Shown here piece by piece: positions 46,989-57,160 of a DNA stretch of 64,000 nt. The notes under the pieces were generated by a model that did not search any database, was not told the DNA's origin, and saw only the letters and a program-made list of their open reading frames with translations. The stretch is from the NCBI RefSeq assembly GCF_030867145.1, contig NC_134418.1:6878802-6942801 (forward strand), given 5' to 3'. The position numbers and the translations under genes were made by a program. Within the stretch, counting starts at the first letter, position 1; each line of letters opens with the position of its first letter. The stretch comes from Opisthocomus hoazin. Its lineage: Eukaryota > Chordata > Aves > Opisthocomiformes > Opisthocomidae.

Positions 46989-48631
46989 GTGAGGAGGCTG
47001 GGCCGGGCCGGGCCGGGGGAGCGGCGGGCGCGGGCCCCGCGGGGCGGCCGGGGCCCCCGGGAGGAGAGCGGGCGGCGGCGGTCCGCTTGCCCGGCCGGTC
47101 CCTCGTCCCCTCGGGCCGGGCGCTGCGGGGGGAGCGGGCTCCCTTGTGCCCTAGGGGTGGGTGGCATGAGGGGACCGGGCTCCCTTGTCCCTTCAGGGTG
47201 GGTGGCATGACAGGACCAGACTCCCTTATCTCCTCAGGGCCAGTGGCATGACGGGGCCGGGCTCCCTGGTCCCCTCCGGGCGGGTGGCGTGAGGGAAGTG
47301 GGCTCCCTTGTCCACTCGGGGCCAGTGGCATGAGGGGACAGGGCTCCCTGGTCCCCTCAGGGCCAGTAGCATGAAGAGCCCAGACTCCCTTGTGCCCTCA
47401 GGATGGGTGACATGAGGCGACCAGACTCCCTGGTCCCCTCAGGACAGCTGGCATGACAGGACCAGGCTCCCTTATCTCCTCAGGGCCAGTGACATGAGGG
47501 GACAGGGCTCCCGTGTCCCCTCAGGGTAGGTGGCATGAAGAGACCAGACTCCCTTGTGCCCTCAGGATGGGTGACATGAGGAGACCAGACTTCCTTGTCC
47601 CCTCAGGACAGCTGGCATGAGAGGACCGGGCTCCCTGGTCCCCTCGGGGTGGGTGGCATGAGGGGAGCGGGCTCCCTTATCTCCTCAGGGCCGGTGAACA
47701 TGAGGAGACCGGGCTCCCTGGTCCCCTTGGGGCGGGTGGCGTGACAGGACCAGGCTTTCTGGTCCCCTCGGGGTGGGTGACATGATGAGACCGGGCTCCC
47801 TGGTCCCCTCAGGACAGGTGACATGAGGAGACCGGGCTCCCTGGTACCCTCGGTGTGGGTGACATGAGGAGACCAGGTTCCCTGGTCCCCTCGGGCCGGG
47901 CGCTGTGCGGGCAGCGGCCCCCTTCGCCCCGTCGGGCGGCCGGCCCCAGCCCTACCCCCCTCCCCGGGCTGCCCGGGCGGGCCGAGGCCGGGAGCTGCGG
48001 TTGTGCAAGGCCCCGCTCCTTCAGCCATGATTCACGGCTCCCCTCCCTGCCCACCGCTCGCCGGCCCCGGGGCACAGCTGGTGCCCGGGAGTGGGCGAAG
48101 GCGCACCGGGACGGTGCGGGTCCAGCCCGGCAAGGAGGGGACGAGCCGGTCTGGGGCCTTCGGGGGGACATCAGGGACAGCCACAGCCTCCTTGCACCGA
48201 GTCATGGGCTGTGTCCGCGCTGCGGGGCTGCTCTCTGTCTGGCCGGCGTGGGAGCCGCCTTGTCACCCTCTGCTGAGATGGCCGCAGGTGGCCCTGCTTG
48301 CTGCGAGGCAGCCAGGGCGAGGGCTTCGCCTGCCCGTTGTCTGGGGCTGAGGCAGAGGCATGGATCCTCCAGGGAGGTTTTCGCTCTGTGACGGGGAGTT
48401 TCTCCTCCTCCGCGTTGGCCTTAGAGTTCGCTGGGGAGGGGTGGGGGTGGTGATGTCCTGGAGCCGGGTTTTGGGTCCTTGCACTGGACAATTGGCAGAG
48501 GAGGAACAGGGGGAGAGAGACGGGTTTCGTGCCGATGGGGCAAGATGTGGGTATTGCTTAGCTGTCTGCGGTGGGGCTCGCTGTCACAGAGTTTCTGACT
48601 TCCTCTCTTTGTTTCTCCTGTTTCCCACCAG
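46989..48631 (+). other. FOXI3 intron, phase 1, within the forkhead domain
   Basis: Begins GTGAGG (46989) and ends with a pyrimidine-rich tract and acceptor 'gtttcccaccag' (48631), giving a GT-AG intron of 1,643 bases. It splits a glycine codon between DEDDP and [10 protein letters not shown], the position at which other FOXI genes are interrupted. The first ~100 bases are extreme GC. About half the intron is a 41-bp minisatellite; the rest (about 47920-48570) is GC-rich unique sequence with no exon seen. Confidence 0.92.
47098..47918 (+). repeat. 41-bp minisatellite in the FOXI3 intron (about 20 units)
   Basis: Units start at 47098, 47139, 47180, 47221, 47262, 47303, 47344, 47385, 47426, 47467, 47508, 47549, 47590, 47631, 47672, 47714, 47755, 47796, 47837 and 47878. 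All are 41 bases except the one at 47672, which is 42. A typical unit is 'ctcccttgtcccctcagggt' followed by 'gggtggcatgaggggaccggg'. The four units from 47344 resemble those from 47508 (one unit inserted), indicating a higher-order block of about 164 bases. The first and last units share 'tcccctcgggccgggcgctg'. Because 41 is not a multiple of three, the long frames read through it are not protein. Confidence 0.96.
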
Positions 48632-49221
48632 GGAAGGGAAACTACTGGACCTTAGACCCCAACTGCGAGAAGATGTTTGACAATGGGAACTTCCGTCGCA
48701 AACGCAAGCGGCGCTCCGAGCCCAACGCCCCCGCGACCGCGTCTGCGGCCTCCTCTCTGGGGGGCCTGAAGGCCGAGGAAGAGCGACCCATCCCAGCCGC
48801 AGGCAAACCGTGTGGAAACAGCCCACCCCCGGAGCTGGACCCCTCGCCTTCTGCCAGGGACCATCCGAAAAGCTCCTCTCCCTCCGGTATCATTTCATCC
48901 ACCCCCAGCTGCCTCAGCACCTTCTTCAGCGGCATGAGCTCCCTGAGCAGCGGAGGCGGCCGGCTGACAGGGGGTCTCGGCGGTGACCTGCATCACAGGA
49001 ACTTCTCCGCTGGGCAGCTGAGCAGCGGCACTTTCACCCCTTCCAGCAGCTCTTCTCAGGAGGTGCCTTCGCCAGACCAGCTGCAGCGGGTTGCGGGACC
49101 TTCCCCTGCCTACTACAGCTCCTTCCATCCCAGCAGCGGCAGCCAGGGAGCCCAGTACAACCACTACTACAACTTCACGGTGAACAGCCTCATCTACACC
49201 CGGGACGGAACGGAGGTGTAG
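48632..49221 (+). CDS. FOXI3: FOXI3 forkhead transcription factor, coding exon 2
   Basis: Completes codon 236 and encodes residues 237-431. It starts [20 protein letters not shown], the second wing region of the forkhead domain, directly followed by the basic nuclear-localisation cluster RRKRKRR (257-263), both FOXI hallmarks. The carboxy half is rich in serine, proline and glycine, as expected for a transactivation region. It contains [18 protein letters not shown], like FOXI3 'TSTPCLNTFFSSLSSLS', and a final [12 protein letters not shown], the conserved FOXI tail. A TAG stop ends it at 49219-49221. Frame and splice joining with exon 1 are consistent, the total length is close to other FOXI3 proteins (about 400-430), and no disabling change is seen. 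Confidence 0.93.
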
Positions 49222-49914
49222 GGTGCTGGGGCAGTCAGCCGCCGGGTGCTGCAAAGGGAGCGGCGGGAGCTGCAGCTGCGTTTGGCAGCACGGAGGGACC
49301 ATATGCTTTCGCAAACAGCATTTCAACGCAGAAGCTTCCCTGGAGTTCTTCCAGGAAGACAGTTCTTCTCACCTTTCAAAATGAGAACACCCACTGAACA
49401 CCAGCAGAAGGCAGATGCAAAGTCTTTTCCCCATCCTGGAAAATGTTAGGTGGCTTAGATGGCTTGCCGTCTAAATTCTGCAGGCAAAAGCGAACTGAGT
49501 TGATGTTCTCAGAGGTTTCTAATCCTGAATGTAGAATAAGAAGTTTAAAAACTATATCCGTAAAGCGGTATCAGCGAGAGCCAAGCGTAGACATCCAGTG
49601 AGTCTTAGAAGAGAACAGGAAAGAAAAACATGAAGAGATTTCTTATGAAGTGCCTTGTACAATGTATTAAAAAAACTCTTCCGCCAGCAGTTGCCTCTGT
49701 AAGCCCTTGCTTTCCGCCCTGATCCTGCGATATGCAATGCACGGGGGGACGCTCCGGGTCAACGCCCGCCCAAAACCTCCTCCAAACCCACGGAGGTTCG
49801 CTCTGGTCTTCCTGTGCCTGGCGTGTTGTACAGCCAGGGCCGTGTCTTGTAAAACAGTCTTTTTCCCTGAGCTTAGTACCAAAGATAACTCTAGCCATGC
49901 AGCTTTAGCACGAG

Positions 49915-49920
49915 AATAAA
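49915..49920 (+). terminator. proximal poly(A) signal of FOXI3
   Basis: AATAAA within 'cacgagaataaacactgg', about 690 bases after the stop codon. Use of this site would remove the AU-rich tail and the Pumilio-like element from the mRNA. Confidence 0.5.
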
Positions 49921-50169
49921 CACTGGGGTATTTTTATACATATTTGTACGTAATGTAACTCTTCTGTACATATGTTTCTATGTGGTTTTATATTTGTAAA
50001 TTATGCTCTGGAGCTGTACTTATTTATAATGTGTTTTAAACTTTGTTAAAGTTTATTTTACTTCATTTCCCCTTCTTTTTTGTTGTTTTATTTGTTTTGA
50101 ATTTTTGGTTGGTTTCATTTTTGTTTGTTAGTGTATTAATTAAACTTTTCAGGCTGAACAGCCGTTGGG

Positions 50170-50175
50170 AATAAA
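50170..50175 (+). terminator. distal poly(A) signal of FOXI3
   Basis: AATAAA in 'ttgggaataaaatgttaac', followed within ~40 bases by the T/GT-rich 'gttgttagatttttgcctgg', a normal downstream element. It is the most likely main cleavage signal. A further AATAAA at 50487-50492, after an A run, could serve an even longer transcript. Confidence 0.6.
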
Positions 50176-50195
50176 ATGTTAACAGTTGTTAGATT

Positions 50196-52534
50196 TTTGC
50201 CTGGTTGTTCCTCAGTATGTTTGAGGTATTTTAAAACCCTGTGGGAGACAGGTTTTGCTTTCACGTGGTTTGGGATAAAAGATGCAAAGATTTGTGAACA
50301 ATTTCGTCTGCACAGTAAGACAGAAAAAGACTGCTCTGGGCCCAGAGGAGACGCGTCTGAGCTGATTTGCAGCCTCTCGTAGCCTCGCTGTGCAGAGTGG
50401 GCACTCTGGGCTTGCTTGTTTGTTTGTTTTTGTCAGCGCTCTGAATTACAACTGTCCTTTTTCAGCCTGGTTTAGTAAAAAAAAAAATAAAAGCTTGCAA
50501 AAGTAAAAGAAGCAGGGCTGGTTCCAGCGTGGTGCTAGCTAGCAGGAGTCTGAGCTCGACTGTTGGCTCGATCCGTTTTGCAAATCATTTTTTCGGGTAG
50601 GGTTGCACCTGCTTGAAATGGCAGGACCCGTCTGAGAACCCTTCCCGATTCGGGGCTATCAGTGGCTGCTGGGAAAGGAGGCTCCGTCCTAGAGCAGCCG
50701 TTGTGCGAAACCACCGACTCCCAGTGCACGGGTAGAGCGTAAGAGTAAATGCTTTCATGAGGAACGCAGCATCGGTAATGAATTTCGGCATGAAATTGCA
50801 GCTATTAAACATAAATGCATCTGCCGCGGTGTAAGGCCCTCCCCACAGGCTATTCAGAAAACAAAATGGCTGGCAGCGCGACGCAGCGCCTCTTCGCTGG
50901 CTCCCTGCGTCGCATACGGGGTAGTGATGCAAGGCTGGCCTGATCCGAAATCTGACGAAGCCGTGGCGAAACGTCAGATGACTTCCACGTGCTTGGGAGT
51001 GGGACCAAGTCCTTGCCAGCACGGGCCAGCCGCCGTTTGTGCAACAGCTGAGACCGGTGGGCGGGTGGCAACTCCTGCCTCATCCCCCTCTCACTCACGC
51101 CTTCCCAGCGCAGATACCATCTTCCTGGCTTTAGGGATAATTCCTCCATGTCTTGATTTTTAATTGAGTCTCAGGTGATGCAGCAGTAGCAGTAATGGGA
51201 GGGAAAGGGCAGACGGCCATTAGCAAAAAGACAAGTTGGTCAGTCTCATCCTTCTCAAACTCAGTCACACCAGGTGTGGAATAGCTTTATCTGGATTCTG
51301 GGCTGCTAAGTTGGCTCTAAAAGCAGTGGAGGGATTCCCAACACCTTCAGAAGATCAAGAGCCAGTCCTTAAGTAAGCCAGGAACTGCTTACCGATGCAT
51401 CTAAGTGACCGCTGCACCCCTTAGCAAGCAGTGGGCCAATGTGGGACACTTGCATGTGTCCAGCTCATGTTTTTCCATCCAGATTTGTCTCAGGATTTAC
51501 CTTCTGCCACTTCCACCATCTTTACGTTTTGGTAGACACTATCCATAACTGTTTGCTCCAGAGGATCCCAAATCCGTGGCGAATTTGTGTTGCCCTGTGG
51601 TCTGCCTCTGGCAGCCTGTCCCCAGCAAACATCTGATGGCCCAGCAGACCTTCTCATGCCACATCGGTTGTGTGATGGCAGAGTCAGGGGAGGATTCAGT
51701 CCACCGCAGTGCTCCAGCCACCCTCATGAGGGGTGGTGGTGGGCTCTCGGGAGGTTTTGGCAGGTCTAGCTGTCCCCAGTGCACCTTTGCTGCCGTTAGC
51801 ACCAAATCCCGCTCCCTCCAGGGAAAGTGAGCCCTTAGCTGGAACCAGGGGCTGTGGCCCCTCCTGTGGACAAGCCAGCCCAAAGGCTGCTGTGCTCATG
51901 ATAAAGCAACCTGCCCAAGGAGCACTTGGGGGTAGATTTCAGCAAATAGACACCTAGTCTGCAGAGAGGAGCCAAGAGAATGAGCTACCGGCAGCCTTTT
52001 AGTTTTTCCTTTTGTCATTAAACAGGACTTTTCTTTTGGCAGATCTTGGGAGAGGGAGGGTGAGAGGATTGAGTTTAATGAAAGGCACTCAAAAGCAGCA
52101 GGGCTATTGTTATGGGCTTTGGGGATTTACCGATTTCCCACTGAAGGAGGGGGAAGACAAAGGCAATTAGCCTGCTGGTCCCACCCTGAGTCCCCACTCT
52201 GCTCTAAATGCCAAGGCCGTGCCTGGGATGGGCAGTTCTCCATGACAATGAGCTCCTTCCCAGCCTGGGTCAGGTGATAGCCCAGCAGCCCCGGACATAG
52301 CTTGCTGCTGGGGAACTCAGCAGAGAAATGTCCTTCCCTTGAAGAAAGGCTCAAACTTCAGGCCTCCGTCCTCTCTGCTCTGGCAGCCATAGGAATCGCC
52401 CTGTGGAATGACTTCTTCTGTCTCTGAGGGAGCAGTTCTCATGGAGGTAGTTGGGAGCCCACAGATCCTTCCTGCTGGATGCTAAAGCTAAGTGTCGCAG
52501 GAAGTCTCATCTTTGCTTAGTTTCTTCAGTCTTT
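50196..52534. other. non-coding stretch with no gene recognised
   Basis: Sequence downstream of FOXI3. It holds an A-rich patch with AATAAA at 50477-50492 and no supportable exon. The frames of up to 145 codons near 50585-51149 and 51539-51899 occur on both strands, overlap each other and show no domain. Confidence 0.45.
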
Positions 52535-52772
52535 CTAGGCATCTGGCTGTAAGGAAGATACTTTTTACAGTCAGGGTGGTGAAGCATTGGGACGGTTTGC
52601 ACAGAGAGGTAGTTGATGTCCCATCCCTGGAAACATTCAAGGCCAGGTTGGACGGGGCTCTGAGCAATCTGATCCGGTTGAAGATGTCCCTACTCACTGC
52701 AGGGAGGTTGGGCTAGATGACCTCTAAAGGCCCCTTCAATCCCAAACCATTCTATGAATCTATGATTCTAAG
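52535..52772 (+). mobile_element. CR1 LINE 3' end
   Basis: Sense CR1 fragment with the final ORF2 coding segment; the peptide remnant contains FTVRVVKHWDGLHREVVDVP and SLETFKARLDGALSNLI. It is followed by the 3' UTR 'gggaggttgggctagatgac' and the tail 'cattctatgaatctatgattct'. The tail and coding differences place it in a different, older subfamily from the copies at 2876 and 9626. Confidence 0.93.
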
Positions 52773-54343
52773 ATCTAGAAAGATGCCACCTCAACTGAGC
52801 AAATGCAGCCATGATCAACGTGAAACCACGGCCATGCTGATGATTGCAAGCACAACCGCCTGGCACCTCTGACCTGCTCTGCCTGCACCCTCCGATACTC
52901 CCAGCTGGGGCCTGTGGCTCTTCCAGCTGAGGTTTGCACACACAGCTGCTGAAAAAGGCAATCCTTGCTTGAGACGAAGTGCACTCCAAAGGTATTTTGA
53001 GAGACGCGTTGGATCAGTAGAGCAGATGCTTGCTGGCTCCTACGTGTGGCACTTCTCCAGCACGGGGTCGTTTAACTTTGCTCAGCGCTGGCCTTATCGA
53101 CATGCCAGCAAAGGTTCAGGCAGGCACCCGCTGCAGGTCTGCACTTGAGCGGCTCCACGGTACAAAGGCTTTGCCGGTACAGCTGGATCAGCCCAGTCCC
53201 CTAAAGGAGACCCAGCTCCCATCAACAAAGGAAACTCTTGTGCCAGTAAAGTTAAACCCCCCACCCCCAGCCACACCGAGTATATTGCGGGGCGGTGGGA
53301 GGGGATTCAAGAGGCAGAACACAGCCATCCGCGCCGGGTTTCATCGCCCGCCAACTCTTTTGGAAACAGGGCTTCAGTTACTGCCACTGGCCATGGACTG
53401 TGGTTTGCATCTTCTCTGAAGGAGGAGACTTTTGATTTGCGCTGTCCATGAAAGCTGGCCGCAGTATATTGTGCCTATACAGAAGGTTTTATTGCTTTTA
53501 TTTTAGGAATACTTCAAAAGATATAGTGGTGTTCAAGCAAGCTACTCTACAGCTATCCTGCCCTTGCCTTCGCTGTATTTCTAGCAATGGAAAATCTTCA
53601 TCAGACTTCTTGAGACAAGGCCCCACCAGGCCTACAGATCTCACCTGACTTTGGGTGCGACGTACCTGAATCCTGCCCTGCTCGCTCGTGGGAGAAGATC
53701 CTGTCGGTCTCATTCTCATAAGAGGGACAAAACCTCATTTTGTAGCTTGACCCAAGACAGGCAGGTGGGAATCAGACCTGGCTGATGGTACACGGATGGC
53801 TGATGCCTCAGTTAGGAATAGCTGTGCCAGATGGAGACTGCAGATGTTGGGAAATTGTAGTTTCTGCTTAAGCTTTGGAAAAAAAAAAAAAAAGACTAGT
53901 TTTATTGTCCTGTTATGAAATACCCCCAAAACAGATTTTTGTTCCCAATTACTTTTTGTTCTCTGGTTGTTAAAAGAAGAAAACCATGGATTTACCTTTT
54001 CTTTTTCCTTCTTTTTGGCAGAAATCTCTATCAAGCTGAAATCCCCCCCCCAACTTTTTTTGTTAAAACAAATGTTGATGGAATGTTTTTGACCAAATTA
54101 CTGCGCGCAATATTCACCTGGGTAAGGTGACGAGAATTCGCCCCTCAAGGAATAACTGAAGTGTAATGTAAAACATCAAAGGTGTTAGGTTTTTTTTGCC
54201 TTATACCTGAGCTATCTCTGAATCATATCAAATAATCTTCTCGTTTCATAACACCATACAATGCAGGCTAAAAGTATATGTGATCTGCTTTGTGTACTGC
54301 TGAATGGATGATTAAACTGTCTAACCTGAGGGATATTCATCCA
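52773..54343. other. non-coding stretch with no gene recognised
   Basis: Includes a 14-base A run at 53879-53892, a nine-C run near 54042 and several T-rich runs. No exon or repeat family is recognised. Confidence 0.45.
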
Positions 54344-54414
54344 GGGCCTGCCCCAAACACAGTGAAATAAGGGGAAAGACTCCCACTGACTTCAGAGGGC
54401 TTTGGAGCAGACCC
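54344..54414. repeat. ancient imperfect-palindrome repeat, copy C
   Basis: Left arm 'gggcctgccccaaacacagt' plus 'gaaat' pairs imperfectly with right arm 'gacttcagagggctttggag' plus 'cagaccc'. The complement of the right arm reads gggtctgctccaaagccctctgaagtc. The centre 'gaaagactcccact' matches the core of the copy at 34420-34494. The clear arm pairing makes this the best example of the family in the window. Confidence 0.65.
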
Positions 54415-57053
54415 ATAATCACCCAGGCTCTAATATACTTCAGGTGGTGTCTACGAGACTGCCCGGGGACACGTAAAAGGGGCTAAAGATTGCACATTTG
54501 TGAATTAAACTTCGTAGGCCTGATCCAGGCAATTGGCTGCCGTAGGAGAGCGGAAGCCGTCTGCCCTGTCCACTCGCACTCCTCGGGTCATTTTGCCTTT
54601 TCTGCAGTCCATTGTGTCCGGGATTTATTGACAAAGCAAAGCTCTCGCCGTGCGGCCGGTCCACGCTTGCAATAAACAGTGACAAATCAGGTCAGGACTG
54701 ATGGTTAATCTGCCCTTGGACCCTTCAAGTGGTGCTGATTTTATATCTAATTAAAGTAAATAGCAGACCTGAGCTGTGCTGTTTCCCTCCCAGGCTGGTT
54801 CAGAGGGTGGCAGAACCCACACCTCACCCTACCACGTCAGAGCCACCGCAGATAGTGATCCTGAAACATGCAAGCTTAGTACCCCATCTCTGAGAAAGTG
54901 GAGGGAATCAAAGCTAACACATCGCAGAACCAAGCTTGCAGTTCCTTCAGCAAGGTGAATGATATTCAAATGGGGCCAAATTATACTGTGTGTGTGTGGA
55001 AATGATATTTATACCCATGTAAGCGTTCTTCTAGTCTAGACAGTGGACATTTAGTGAAGCTGCCAGGCAACAGATTCAGAGCAGACCAGAGGAGGTGGAG
55101 GTGCCTTACTGGTGGTGGAGATGCCCTGGGGATCCCCTTGCTTCAGGAAGATGGAAGCTTGTAGGGAGGCAGGATGGGTTCGTAGAAAGGAAACCCAAAA
55201 GGGGTTAGGAAATGCAAAGAAGCCCATCTTTTGGTAGAAAGTTGCTGAACCACAAAGTGTGGGAGCATGGGAGTATATTTAGGGGAATTACCACTGTACG
55301 GGAACAGCCTTCCCTAGGCAATGATCTTTCAGCACTGTGGGGCAGGAGAATGAGCCTGACAGTCTGATCCAACAGAGCCATTTTATGTTCCTGTATTTAT
55401 AGTAGTGTAGTTGAAAGCATAATTTCAGGTTTCCATCTTAGTCCAGGCTGATGCAGAGCTCTGCCCGTTCCTATTGACTTGCATGAGCACTGAAGAGACT
55501 CAGCTTGCTGCAGCAGTTCTCACCCTAAAAAAATCCTGGCGAACTTAGGGCAGACAAGCTGCTCTCTGCAGGGGCCTGTGTCTCTCCATCCAATGCAAAG
55601 GAAGCCTGGAGAGCTCATTTAGGCCAAGCTTTTAGACCTCCCCCAGGGCAGGAATGCACGGATATCCTCAGATATGGGGCATCTGTCATGTGTGGTTTTA
55701 TATGTTGTTACAAACAGTACCATGGCCACCAGGGATGGAGGAGTCCAAGGAGGTGTCAAAGCAAGGCACAAGTCTAATCGGTAGGTGAGCCTCCTTAGTC
55801 ATGGGAGAGGTACAGGAAAAGAAAACTCCTGCATAGTGTTTCCTTCTCCCACGCATCAGCGTCTCAGCCTTGCTTTAGTTCATTCAGTTCTGGGGAGAAC
55901 CAGGGAGTTTCTCTGAGGTGGGACAGGAAGATTGATGAGCTTTTTTGCTCTACTTACTCTGTTCTTGTTCGCGCACTGCCTGAATCAGTGTGGACGCCTT
56001 CCAGCAGTGCAACATGATCAACATGTCATGTGTATTCCCTCTTTCCTGCTGCAAGAACTGCTCATGAAGTGTGAAGCTTTTGGTTTTGCAGTAAAATATT
56101 GTTTCCTGCATGTGCGGACTGCTCTGCTTTTCTCACAGAAAAAGGCATTTGTGAAGGGCAGCCTGGCCAGAGACGGCAGGAGGTGAGATTTGTGGTGCAC
56201 TGAGATTCACAGCTCCACGGCACCCTAAGCTGTCCCCAGCACCTGGGGCAGCATTTTTGAAATCGCGAGCCCAAATCATTATTTGATCAGTAGCATCAAA
56301 ACCATCTGATGTCTCAGTGGCAGAAGGTTGGACAACCTTTGCTGGGCAACGGGAGAACAACACTCATGAGAGAGCTATGGCAAGATGCCCTGGCCTTGCA
56401 CTGGTGAAGCTTCATTAGAGCCTGTCGTCAGACCAGAGCTCTTCAAGTTCAGAGAAATGGATTTATATCCTAGTGAAGACTACGTGAGTTTGTGGATTTC
56501 CCACAAGTCAGCAGGTGAAAACAAACCGTAGTCTCCACAGACAGAGCCCTCTGCTCACAGGAAAGGTAGGGACTGCTTTGTCCCTGCTTGCATGTAAAGC
56601 TGTGTGAGCTAGTGGAGAGCAGCTGGGCTCGGTACCCAAGGCAGTGTGTGCCTAAATATGGAGGTAAGTCATCAAAAGATAGTAAGAGCTGTCATACTTT
56701 GGTGGAGAAGAAATTGCTGTCTCCTTCCTCTCCAGCGTTTGCAGCTTATACTTAGCAGCACAGCTGGGAAGCAGACCTGACAAGAAACCAGGGAGACCCA
56801 TCAAAGGATCAGGGAATGCGTTTATTATAATTGAACAAGTGACTGTATTTATTTTCACTGTGCTTGGCAGGGAACATGTGAGCAGTGGGAAGACCAGAGC
56901 AATGAGCATGGCATGAATGTTAAGGTCGTTTATCACATCTCTGAATGCTGTTTCTTTCCAGACAGCAGCTGCTTGTCACAGTGTGAAACCTCATTCCCTA
57001 TCCCGGAAAGATGACAATCCAAAGAGACGAGTATGACTGAGGGAGTGTTACTG
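54415..57053. other. non-coding stretch with no gene recognised
   Basis: No supportable exon. The part from 54960 to 55930 is free of frames over 60 codons. The sequence 'cctattgacttgcatgagca' at about 55471-55490 resembles part of the palindromic repeat family. There is a short (TG)n patch near 54989-54998. Confidence 0.4.
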
Positions 57054-57160
57054 GCCTCACTTTACTGCAAGGAACATCATGGGAAGGTAACTTGCTGAAG
57101 GTCACACAGTGCTATAGTGGAGTTAGCTGTCAAATCCATACTTCCCAGTGCCTCCATCAC
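57054..57160 (+). mobile_element. MIR-like ancient SINE fragment
   Basis: Matches the core and 3' half of the mammalian-wide interspersed repeat as I recall it: 'cctcactttactgcaagg', then 'gggaaggtaacttgctgaag', 'gtcacacagtgctatagtgg' and a decayed 'agagcYgggattcgaac' segment. MIR-type CORE-SINEs are tRNA-derived, amplified before the amniote radiation and survive in birds as scarce, highly diverged copies. Boundaries are approximate. Confidence 0.6.

Larger units (their letters stand above)
45170..47130. promoter_or_regulatory. CpG island covering the FOXI3 promoter and exon 1
   Basis: GC and CpG density rise sharply from about 45170 and stay high through exon 1 into the first part of the intron. 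Runs of C or G (for example at 45897-45905, 46051-46060 and 46177-46215) and GC-box-like 'ccgccccgccgcc' (46092-46104) are present. CpG islands of this kind mark promoters of developmental transcription factors and are often Polycomb-regulated. Long overlapping open frames on both strands here are a by-product of high GC content. Island edges are judged by eye. Confidence 0.8.
49222..50195 (+). other. FOXI3 3' untranslated region
   Basis: Follows the TAG stop. The first ~300 bases are GC-mixed and the last ~300 are strongly A/T-rich (from about 49915), with repeated 'ttttata', 'tatttat' and 'tttgtttg' motifs. A Pumilio-type element TGTACATA is at 49965-49972, and AU-rich stretches suggest post-transcriptional control. 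The end is inferred from the poly(A) signal at 50170; the exact cleavage site is not visible. Confidence 0.65.

Noticed and set aside
45779..47167. 462-codon minus-strand open frame across the FOXI3 promoter and exon 1
   Set aside because: It is antisense to a clearly conserved forkhead exon, has a biased Arg/Gly/Pro composition from GC-rich sequence, and shows no domain.
45944..47251. 435-codon plus-strand frame read as a longer FOXI3
   Set aside because: It begins upstream of the TATA box and runs past the exon 1 donor into intronic repeat DNA; only 46283-46988 is supported as coding.
46891..48171. Minus-strand frames of 120-146 codons in the FOXI3 intron
   Set aside because: They are readings of the 41-bp minisatellite; repeating SPVSSCHPP-type peptides reflect the repeat.
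46283..49221. Assignment of the forkhead gene to FOXI1 or FOXI2
   Set aside because: The forkhead domain alone would allow it. The [17 protein letters not shown] start, GSYGCS and ELSWLS motifs, the [14 protein letters not shown] segment and the [12 protein letters not shown] tail fit FOXI3 better. Orthology still needs a tree and synteny.
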